A stretch of 64,000 nucleotides of DNA from Pseudoduganella dura. GTDB taxonomy: Bacteria; Pseudomonadota; Gammaproteobacteria; Burkholderiales; Burkholderiaceae_D. Position 1 is the stretch's first letter. Each line of letters opens with the position of its first letter. The notes under the pieces are model-generated. The model had not been told where the DNA came from. It worked only from the letters and a program-made list of their open reading frames with translations, and did no database searches. The translations under genes were made by a program, and so were the position numbers. Location of the stretch: contig NZ_WNWM01000002.1 of NCBI RefSeq assembly GCF_009727155.1, forward strand, positions 3,286,001 to 3,350,000. The letters are read 5' to 3'. Positions 57,734-64,000 of the stretch are shown piece after piece.

Positions 57734-60532
57734 GTGCCTCCTGATTTTCACCTGCTGATTGCTACCCGCCGTACCGCCGCCCGCCTGGTGCTGGGGCTGG
57801 GTGCGGTGTTGTGTGTCGTCGCGGTGCCGGGGCACGCGCAGGACAGGGTGGTGCTGCAGCTGAAGCATACCCACCAGTTCCAGTTCGCCGGCTATTACGC
57901 GGCGGTGGAACAGGGGTATTACCGCGAAGCGGGCCTGGAAGTGAAGATCGCCGAAGGGACCGATGCCGAAGCGCCATTGCGCGAAGTGCTGACCGGGCGT
58001 GCCCAGTATGGCACCGGCAGCAGCTCGCTGTTGCTGGCCCGGCTGTCCGGCAAGCCCGTCGTGGCGCTGGGGGTGATCTTCCAGCACTCGCCCTACGCGC
58101 TGGCGATGCGGCAGGGGGGCGAAACGCCCGATATCCGCCGGCTGATCGGCAAGCGCGTGATGCTCGGGCCGCTCTCGGCACCGTTGAACCATGCCGACGA
58201 GCTGTCCGCCTACCTGAAGCGGGAAGGCGTCTCGCCCGAGCAGTTGCAGCGCATCGAGCACAGCTACGATCCCGCCGACCTGATCCAGGGGCGCGTGGAT
58301 GCGATGTCGATCCACACCACCAACGAGACGGATTACCTCGACCGCGCCGGTTTCCCGTACGATATCCACAGCCCGCGCGCCGCCGGCGTCGATTTCTACG
58401 GCGACAACCTGTTCACCAGCGAGCACGAACTGCAGGGCAATCCGGAGCGCGTGAAGGCGTTCCGCGCCGCCTCCCTGCGTGGCTGGCAATATGCGATGGC
58501 CCACCAGGAAGAGATCGCCGACCTGATCCTGGCGAAGTATTCGCGCCGGCACGACCGCAAGCATCTGCTGTATGAAGCGCGCCAGATGGTGCCGCTGGTG
58601 CAGCCGGTGCTGGTGGAGATCGGCTACATGAACCCGGAGCGCTGGCGGCACATCGCCGACGTCTATACCGACCTCGGCCTGCTGCCGAAGGACGTCACGT
58701 TCAACGGCTTCCTGTACAACGCCGAGCCGGGCACCAACCTGGCCTGGCTGTACCGCGTCGGCGGTGGCGCCGCGGCGCTGCTGCTGCTCGGCGCCGCGAT
58801 CCATTTCGCGCTGCTGGCGCGCGAACGCCGCCGCTCGGCGGACGTGATCCGGGCCGGCGAGGAACGCTTCCGCACGATGTTCGAAGCCTCGCCGATCGGC
58901 ATCGCGCTGATCGACGGCGCCAGCGGCACCTTTTCCGATGTCAATCCGCGCTACCGTGAAATCGCCGGGCGCTCGGAAGACGCGTTTGCCCATCACACCT
59001 GGCTCGACTTCGTCCACCCGGAAGACGTGGCCGGGTGGACGCTGCAGATGGGGCGCCTGGCGGCCGGCGACGTGGCGGAATTCCGCAGCACGCTGCGGCT
59101 GATCCGCAGCGACGATTCGACCGTGTGGGTGGAGGCATCGGTAGTGCCGCTGCAGGCCGGCCCGCACCTGAAGCTGTGCATGGTCGAGGATGTGACGGAC
59201 CAGAAGGAAACCGAGGCGCTGATCTGGCAGCAGGCCAACTTCGACACGCTGACGCAGCTGCCGAACCGCCGCATGTTCCTCGACCGGCTGCAGCACGACC
59301 TGGTGAAGAGCCGGCGCGACGGCAGCCGGATCGCCATCCTGTTCATCGACCTGGATCACTTCAAGGAAGTCAACGATACGCTGGGCCACCACCAGGGCGA
59401 CGTGCTGCTGGTGGATGCGGCGCGGCGCATCGCCGACTGCGTGCGCGAATCCGATACCGTGGCGCGGCTGGGCGGCGACGAGTTCACCGTGATCCTGACC
59501 GAGCTGCAGCTGACCGACCGGGTCGATGCGATCGCGCAGAACATCATCGACAGCCTGCTGGCGCCGTTCCAGCTGGGGCAGGAACAGGCGTTCGTCTCGG
59601 CCAGCATCGGCATCACGCTGTATCCCGACGATGCCGCCAGCGTGGACGACCTGCTCAAGCATGCCGACCAGGCGATGTATGCGGCCAAGGGCGCCGGCCG
59701 TAACCGCTTCAGCTACTTCACGCCGGCGCTGCAGGTGGCGGCATTGAACCGCATGCGGCTGACGAACGACCTGCGCAGCGCCATCAAGGGCGAGCAGCTG
59801 AAACTGTATTTCCAGCCGATCGTGGACCTGAAGACAGGCCGCGTCCGCAAGGCCGAGGCGCTGCTGCGCTGGCAGCATCCGCAGCGCGGCCTGGTCAGCC
59901 CGCTCGAATTCATTCCGCTGGCGGAAAGCTCCGGCCTGATCGTCGATATCGGACAGTGGGTGTTCAACGAGTCGATCCGCTGGGTGCAGCGCTGGCGCGA
60001 CGTGGTGGACCCGGATTTCCAGGTGAGCCTGAACCAGTCGCCGGTCGAATTCCAGCGCGAGGGCGGCAACTACGATGTGTGGCTGCGCGCGCTCCGGCAA
60101 CTGGGCGTGCCGGGGCAGGCCATCGTGGTCGAGATCACCGAGGGCCTGCTGCTGGACGCCAGCACGATGGTCACCGACAAGCTGCTGCAGCTGCGCGACG
60201 GCGGCATCCAGGTGGCGCTGGACGATTTCGGCACCGGCTACTCGTCGCTGTCCTACCTGAACAAGTTCGACATCGATTACCTGAAGATCGACCGCAGCTT
60301 CGTCAGCAACCTGGCACCGGATTCGAGCGACATGGCGCTTTCCGAGGCGATCATCGTGATGGCCCACAAGCTGGGCCTGCACGTGATCGCCGAAGGCGTG
60401 GAAACGGCGCAGCAGCGCGACCTGCTGGCCGCCGCCGGCTGCGACTACGCCCAGGGCTACCTGTTCGACCGGCCGCTGCCGGTCGAGGAATTCGACGCAC
60501 TGCTCACGGCGCAGGCCGGCGCCACCATCTGA
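57734..60532 (+). CDS. THI5/NMT1-like sensor with PAS-GGDEF-EAL output
   Basis: This 932-residue signalling protein has a Sec signal (1-36) and a periplasmic domain (about 38-310) resembling THI5/NMT1 substrate-binding proteins (LKHTHQFQFAGYYAAVEQGYYREAGLEV). A transmembrane helix follows (about 337-358), then a PAS domain (about 375-490). GGDEF is intact at 580-584, and EAL is intact at 708-710, with DFGTGYSS further on. Both c-di-GMP synthase and phosphodiesterase motifs look competent. The THI5/NMT1 family binds pyrimidine or thiamine precursors, so the ligand may be of that type. Translation begins at GTG 57734 in the available frame; the ribosome site is poor. Confidence 0.88.
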   Translation: MPPDFHLLIATRRTAARLVLGLGAVLCVVAVPGHAQDRVVLQLKHTHQFQFAGYYAAVEQGYYREAGLEVKIAEGTDAEAPLREVLTGRAQYGTGSSSLLLARLSGKPVVALGVIFQHSPYALAMRQGGETPDIRRLIGKRVMLGPLSAPLNHADELSAYLKREGVSPEQLQRIEHSYDPADLIQGRVDAMSIHTTNETDYLDRAGFPYDIHSPRAAGVDFYGDNLFTSEHELQGNPERVKAFRAASLRGWQYAMAHQEEIADLILAKYSRRHDRKHLLYEARQMVPLVQPVLVEIGYMNPERWRHIADVYTDLGLLPKDVTFNGFLYNAEPGTNLAWLYRVGGGAAALLLLGAAIHFALLARERRRSADVIRAGEERFRTMFEASPIGIALIDGASGTFSDVNPRYREIAGRSEDAFAHHTWLDFVHPEDVAGWTLQMGRLAAGDVAEFRSTLRLIRSDDSTVWVEASVVPLQAGPHLKLCMVEDVTDQKETEALIWQQANFDTLTQLPNRRMFLDRLQHDLVKSRRDGSRIAILFIDLDHFKEVNDTLGHHQGDVLLVDAARRIADCVRESDTVARLGGDEFTVILTELQLTDRVDAIAQNIIDSLLAPFQLGQEQAFVSASIGITLYPDDAASVDDLLKHADQAMYAAKGAGRNRFSYFTPALQVAALNRMRLTNDLRSAIKGEQLKLYFQPIVDLKTGRVRKAEALLRWQHPQRGLVSPLEFIPLAESSGLIVDIGQWVFNESIRWVQRWRDVVDPDFQVSLNQSPVEFQREGGNYDVWLRALRQLGVPGQAIVVEITEGLLLDASTMVTDKLLQLRDGGIQVALDDFGTGYSSLSYLNKFDIDYLKIDRSFVSNLAPDSSDMALSEAIIVMAHKLGLHVIAEGVETAQQRDLLAAAGCDYAQGYLFDRPLPVEEFDALLTAQAGATI

Positions 60533-60623
60533 TCGCGCGCCTCGGCCGCGTACCCGGTCCAACCGGGGCCGCCACGCCATCGGTGCCCGGGGTTGCCGTC
60601 CCCTCAATCTTCACGATTTGACA

Positions 60624-60708
60624 GGAACAGGGATAATAGCCGTCTCGCTATCCCGTTCCGATAGTCAAAATCAATTGAAACTATTGGAACAATCAATTTT
60701 CCAAATAG
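60624..60708 (+). promoter_or_regulatory. ahpC upstream region with dyad and ATAG/CTAT half sites
   Basis: GGAACAGGGATA (60624-60635) and TATCCCGTTCC (60649-60659) form an inverted repeat. ATAG (60636, 60661, 60705) and CTAT (60648, 60681) half sites are frequent here, as in OxyR-bound DNA, but their spacing (12, 13, 20) departs from the 11-bp OxyR pattern. ATTGGAACAAT at 60683 is another small palindrome. A regulatory role for peroxide response is plausible; the identity of the regulator is not shown. Confidence 0.4.
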
Positions 60709-60766
60709 CCGAGATCCCCCTAAACTGGCAACTCATTGATTCACAACACTCACGAGGAAAACACAA

Positions 60767-61330
60767 ATGTCTCTGATCAACACTCAAGTCAAACCGTTCA
60801 AGGCAACCGCTTACCACAACGGCAAGTTCATCGATCTGAGCGAAGAGTCCCTGAAGGGCAAGTGGTCGGTCTTCGTGTTCTACCCGGCTGACTTCACCTT
60901 CGTCTGCCCGACGGAACTGGAAGACCTGGCCGACAACTACGCTGAATTCCAGCGCCTGGGCGTGGAAGTGTACGGTATCTCCACCGACACCCACTTCGCT
61001 CACAAGGCATGGCACGACACGTCGGACGCGATCAAGAAAGTGAACTACCCGCTGATCGGCGACCCGACCGGCCTGCTGTCCCGTAACTTCCAGGTCATGA
61101 TCGAAGAAGAAGGCCTGGCACTGCGCGGCACCTTCGTGATCAATCCGGACGGCTTCATCAAAGTGCTGGAAGTCCATGACAACGGCATCGGCCGCGACGC
61201 ATCGGAACTGCTGCGCAAAGTGAAAGCAGCACAATACGTTGCTTCCCACCCAGGCGAAGTGTGCCCGGCCAAGTGGTCCGAAGGCGCTGCTACGCTGACC
61301 CCATCGCTGGATCTGGTCGGCAAGATCTAA
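60767..61330 (+). CDS. ahpC: alkyl hydroperoxide reductase subunit C
   Basis: This 187-residue typical 2-Cys peroxiredoxin reduces H2O2 and organic peroxides. The peroxidatic Cys47 lies in [17 protein letters not shown] and the resolving Cys166 in GEVCPAKW, matching the E. coli form in length. Codons are biased towards T-ending and highly used triplets compared with neighbours, as expected for an abundant protein. A 7-bp hairpin lies between it and ahpF. AGGAAAA serves as ribosome site. Confidence 0.97.
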   Translation: MSLINTQVKPFKATAYHNGKFIDLSEESLKGKWSVFVFYPADFTFVCPTELEDLADNYAEFQRLGVEVYGISTDTHFAHKAWHDTSDAIKKVNYPLIGDPTGLLSRNFQVMIEEEGLALRGTFVINPDGFIKVLEVHDNGIGRDASELLRKVKAAQYVASHPGEVCPAKWSEGAATLTPSLDLVGKI

Positions 61331-61357
61331 GCAAGCAAACAAGTATTGAGTGGTACC

Positions 61358-61379
61358 GCTGCCGGCATGTGTCGGCAGC
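61358..61379 (+). other. intercistronic hairpin between ahpC and ahpF
   Basis: The 7-bp stem GCTGCCG / CGGCAGC (61358-61364 and 61373-61379) has the loop GCATGTGT, with no T run. It lies 21 bases before the ahpF start and could shield the ahpC mRNA 3-prime end or lower ahpF expression. Confidence 0.5.
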
Positions 61380-61399
61380 AAATCAAAAAGGAAAATGTC

Positions 61400-62992
61400 A
61401 TGCTGGATGCAAATCTCAAAACCCAACTGAAAGCCTATCTGGAAAAAGTGGTGCAGCCGATTGAGATCGTTGCATCGCTGGATGACTCCGCGAAAGCGCG
61501 GGAAATGAAGGAACTGCTCGCCGATATCGACGGCTTGAGCGACAAGATCACCCTGGTCGAGGACAACGCCGCCAACGTGCGCAAGCCGTCGTTCTCGATC
61601 AACCGTGCCGGCACCGACATTGGCGTACGTTTCGCCGGCATCCCGATGGGCCATGAATTCACCTCGCTGGTGCTGGCCCTGCTGCAGGTGGGCGGCCACA
61701 CGATCAAGCTCGATGAAGCCGTGATCGAACAGATCCGCAACCTGGACGGCGATTTCGAATTCGAGACCTTCATCTCGCTGTCGTGCCATAACTGCCCGGA
61801 AGTGGTGCAGGCGCTGAACGCGATGTCGGTCATCAACCCGCGCATCAAGGTCACCACGATCGATGGGGGCGTGTTCCAGAAAGAAGTCGAAGAGCGCCAG
61901 ATCATGGCGGTACCGATGATGTTCCTGAACGGCCAGCACTTCGGCCAGGGCCGCACGAATGTGGAAGAAATCCTCGCCAAGCTGGACACCAATGCCGGTG
62001 CCCGCCAGGCGGCCGAACTGAACAAGAAAGACGTGTTCGACGTGCTGATCGTCGGCGGCGGCCCCGCCGGCGCGGCGTCGGCGATCTACGCGGCCCGCAA
62101 GGGCATCCAGACCGGCGTGCTGGCGGAACGCTTCGGCGGCCAGGTGCTGGACACGCTGGCGATCGAGAACTTCGTGTCGATCCAGGAAACCGACGGCCCG
62201 AAATTCGCCGTGGCGCTGGAGCAGCACGTCAAGCAGTATGAAGTGGACATCATGAACACCCAGCGCGCCGTGAAGCTGGTGCCGGGCAGGATCGCCGAAG
62301 TGCATACGGCCACCGGCGCGGTGCTGCGCGCCAAGACCGTGATCCTGTCCACCGGTGCCCGGTGGCGCGAGATCAACGTGCCCGGCGAGAAGGAATACCG
62401 CAACCACGGCGTGGCGTACTGCCCGCACTGCGACGGCCCGCTGTTCAAGGGCAAGCGCGTGTCGGTGATCGGCGGCGGCAACTCCGGCGTGGAAGCGGCG
62501 ATCGACCTGGCCGGCATCGTCCAGCACGTTACGCTGATCGAGTTCGGCAACGAACTGCGCGCCGATGCCGTGCTGCAGCGCAAGCTGCGCTCGCTGCCGA
62601 ACGTGAAGATCATCCTGTCGGCGCAGACGACCGAGATCCACGGCGACGGCAAGAAGGTGAACGGCCTGTCGTACAAGGACCGCGTGTCCGGCGACGTGCA
62701 CCGCGTGGACCTGGAAGGCGTGTTCGTGCAGATCGGCCTGGTGCCGAACACGGAGTGGCTGAAGGGTACCGTGGCGCTGTCGAAGCACGGCGAGATCGAG
62801 ATCGATGCGAAGGGCCAGACCTCGGTGCCGGGCGTGTTCGCCGCCGGCGACGTGACCACCGTGCCGTACAAGCAGATCGTGATCGCCGTGGGCGCCGGCG
62901 CAACGGCCGCGCTGTCGGCCTTCGATCACCTGATCCGTTCGGGCGACGATGAAGTGGAAGCCGAGCAGGCTGCGATCGCCGCCGTGGCGTAA
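61400..62992 (+). CDS. ahpF: alkyl hydroperoxide reductase subunit F
   Basis: AhpF reduces AhpC with NADH through FAD and two disulfide centres. The 530-residue protein has an N-terminal thioredoxin-like domain with Cys129/Cys132 ([10 protein letters not shown]), FAD motif [17 protein letters not shown] and the thioredoxin-reductase-like pair Cys341/Cys344 ([10 protein letters not shown]). It also has NAD motif [15 protein letters not shown] and FAD motif [18 protein letters not shown] 61400 follows AAAGGAAAATG; a 54-base longer frame is unlikely. Complete. Confidence 0.97.
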   Translation: MLDANLKTQLKAYLEKVVQPIEIVASLDDSAKAREMKELLADIDGLSDKITLVEDNAANVRKPSFSINRAGTDIGVRFAGIPMGHEFTSLVLALLQVGGHTIKLDEAVIEQIRNLDGDFEFETFISLSCHNCPEVVQALNAMSVINPRIKVTTIDGGVFQKEVEERQIMAVPMMFLNGQHFGQGRTNVEEILAKLDTNAGARQAAELNKKDVFDVLIVGGGPAGAASAIYAARKGIQTGVLAERFGGQVLDTLAIENFVSIQETDGPKFAVALEQHVKQYEVDIMNTQRAVKLVPGRIAEVHTATGAVLRAKTVILSTGARWREINVPGEKEYRNHGVAYCPHCDGPLFKGKRVSVIGGGNSGVEAAIDLAGIVQHVTLIEFGNELRADAVLQRKLRSLPNVKIILSAQTTEIHGDGKKVNGLSYKDRVSGDVHRVDLEGVFVQIGLVPNTEWLKGTVALSKHGEIEIDAKGQTSVPGVFAAGDVTTVPYKQIVIAVGAGATAALSAFDHLIRSGDDEVEAEQAAIAAVA

Positions 62993-63010
62993 CGCCGTAC
63001 CGCAGTCTTG

Positions 63011-63040
63011 AAAAAGGGAGCCTCGCGCTCCCTTTTTTTT
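63011..63040. terminator. terminator after ahpF
   Basis: The stem AAAAAGGGAGC / GCTCCCTTTTT has the loop CTCGC and is followed by further Ts. The A run on the left makes it potentially bidirectional, serving also the minus-strand permease gene on the right. Confidence 0.85.
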
Positions 63041-63077
63041 GCTCCGTGCCGCCAGCAGCCAGCGCCGGCGAGGCACT

Positions 63078-63130
63078 GGTGTCGGACATTATTTTCTGGG
63101 CGAATTACCCAGAAAATAGTGTCGGACACC
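63078..63130. repeat. REPIN-like hairpin, GTGTCGGACA family (second copy)
   Basis: The arms (about 23 bases, two mismatches) begin GGTGTCGGACA on the left and end TGTCGGACACC on the right, with an inner TATTTTCTGGG / CCCAGAAAATA pair. It shares the outer core with the element at 24710-24757 but not the inner stem, so the outer part is the conserved repeat. It lies between convergent ahpF and the AI-2E-family gene. Confidence 0.75.
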
Positions 63131-63180
63131 GGTTTTCAGCATATTTCCGAGTGACAGGGGCTTGCCTTGCGCCCAAGAGT

Positions 63181-64000
63181 TTATTTGAGGTCGTTGCTGG
63201 CCTGCTTCACTCGCAGCGAGCGGGCATAGCGGTGCCGGGCCTGCAGCCTGGCATCGGTGATCAGCACGCCGATGGTTTCGCCGACCACCATTACCACGCC
63301 CAGCAGCGGCAGCACCAGCATCAGGCCGGTCACGCCGGCCAGCGCGCCGCCCACGAACAGCATCACCACCGTGACCAGCGGATGCATGCGCAGGCTGCGG
63401 CCCAGCGTCATCGGCATGAAGATGAAGTCGTCCAGCAGCCGGGCGATGACGAACACGACGATCGCGCTGTAGGCCACGAAATTGCTGTCCGGCGTATCGG
63501 CCGAAGCCACCAGCACCACGACCACGCAGCCGGCGATCGAGCCCACGTACGGTACCCACGCCAGCACGGCGGCGATGAAGCCGAGCAGCAGCGGCGAGGA
63601 CAGGCCGATGGCCCACAGGCCCAGGGCCAGCACCACGGTGTCGATGATCGTCAGCGTCAGCATGCCATGGAAGTAGCGGCGCGCCGTCTGGTCGACCTCG
63701 TGCAGCAGGAACAGCGTCTTTTCGAAGAACGCGTTCGGCACCGCGCGCGCCAGGAAGCGCTTGAAGCGGCGGCCGTCGCGCAGGAAGAAGAATGCCAGGA
63801 ACGGCGCCAGCAGCAGCGACGGCACCCAGGCGGCCGTGGTGACCAGCACATCGGTCAGGTGGCGCTGCACGAATTCGCGCGAGTACTGCGCCAGGTTCAG
63901 GTCGATCGAATCGCCCAGGCGCGCCGGCCGCAGGAATGGAAACTGCCTCTCCAGTGCGCCCAGCATGTTGCGCACGAAGCGCACGCCGGCATCCAGGTAG
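63181..64000 (-). CDS. AI-2E/PerM-family permease (5-prime end beyond window)
   Basis: The coding sequence runs leftwards from the window edge, so only the last 273 codons are present and the N-terminus is missing. Several hydrophobic segments and the family stretches VPSLLLAPFLAFFFLRDGRRFKRFLARAVPN and LAWVPYVGSIAG identify the AI-2E/PerM transporter family. These proteins export small molecules, and in some cases Na+ or H+; the substrate here is unknown. Confidence 0.88.
   Translation of the reverse strand, partial: YLDAGVRFVRNMLGALERQFPFLRPARLGDSIDLNLAQYSREFVQRHLTDVLVTTAAWVPSLLLAPFLAFFFLRDGRRFKRFLARAVPNAFFEKTLFLLHEVDQTARRYFHGMLTLTIIDTVVLALGLWAIGLSSPLLLGFIAAVLAWVPYVGSIAGCVVVVLVASADTPDSNFVAYSAIVVFVIARLLDDFIFMPMTLGRSLRMHPLVTVVMLFVGGALAGVTGLMLVLPLLGVVMVVGETIGVLITDARLQARHRYARSLRVKQASNDLK

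Noticed and set aside
60633..60685. Canonical OxyR tetramer site before ahpC
   Set aside because: ATAG/CTAT half sites are spaced 12, 13 and 20 bases instead of the regular 11, so only a weak regulatory call was made.

Overview
The window looks like core chromosome of a high-GC betaproteobacterium of the order Burkholderiales, most probably the family Oxalobacteraceae (Massilia, Duganella or a relative). Three things point there: the strong G/C third-position bias, the conserved block mlaFEDACB - ABC exporter - bolA/ibaG - murA - hisGDCBHAFIE - HIT - tatABC, and the style of the intergenic palindromic repeats. I see no prophage, integron, CRISPR array, rRNA, tRNA or complete insertion sequence. 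This is inference from protein families and gene order; no database search was run.

Layout. 1-6.6 kb: gltBD (glutamate synthase) behind an AT-rich leader containing repeat debris, ending in a clear terminator. 7.0-24.6 kb: one long co-directional run with short gaps or 4-nt overlaps. It holds lipid-transport genes (mlaF to mlaB), an ABC-2 exporter, ibaG, murA, the histidine genes, a HIT protein and the Tat translocon, closed by a bidirectional terminator. An orphan DNA methyltransferase sits between hisD and hisC. 24.8-33.9 kb, minus strand: a DUF885 peptidase-like protein, two small proteins, a very large SNF2-family helicase and a prolyl-oligopeptidase. 34.0-44.2 kb, mostly plus strand: hemE, a 602-base AT-rich gap full of DnaA-box-like sequences, priA, a dihydrolipoamide-dehydrogenase-like flavoprotein, a degenerate HD-GYP protein, a Rep/UvrD helicase, slyX and a small outer-membrane protein. 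44.2-47.5 kb, minus strand: a NarL-type two-component pair and a GMC-like oxidoreductase. 47.6-51.9 kb: two tandem M3 peptidases. 52.2-63.0 kb: a Tat-exported PhoD-like phosphatase, small proteins, a YgiQ radical-SAM protein, a sensor fusing a THI5/NMT1-like periplasmic domain to PAS-GGDEF-EAL, and ahpC-ahpF. The right edge cuts an AI-2E-family permease.

How the parts work together. The mla genes encode retrograde phospholipid transport for outer-membrane asymmetry, next to murA (peptidoglycan precursor) and ibaG. Nearly all of histidine biosynthesis is present; HisG is the short form, which in other bacteria needs HisZ, and hisZ is not in this window. The tat genes encode the export route that the PhoD-like phosphatase should use. 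AhpC and AhpF form a peroxide-reducing pair.

What deserves a second look. No complete new system is visible, but several signals stand out: (1) the hemE-priA gap, with DnaA-like boxes flanking an AT-rich segment that carries an exact IHF consensus; (2) the methyltransferase inside the his operon, whose C-terminal tail appears to contain a translated palindromic repeat; (3) REPIN-like inverted-repeat elements near operon ends; (4) a 54-bp tandem duplication of paired palindromes; (5) dyads centred on or near promoters of mlaC, the outer-membrane protein and ahpC; (6) a c-di-GMP sensor with a pyrimidine-binding-type domain and an HD-GYP protein lacking its metal site.
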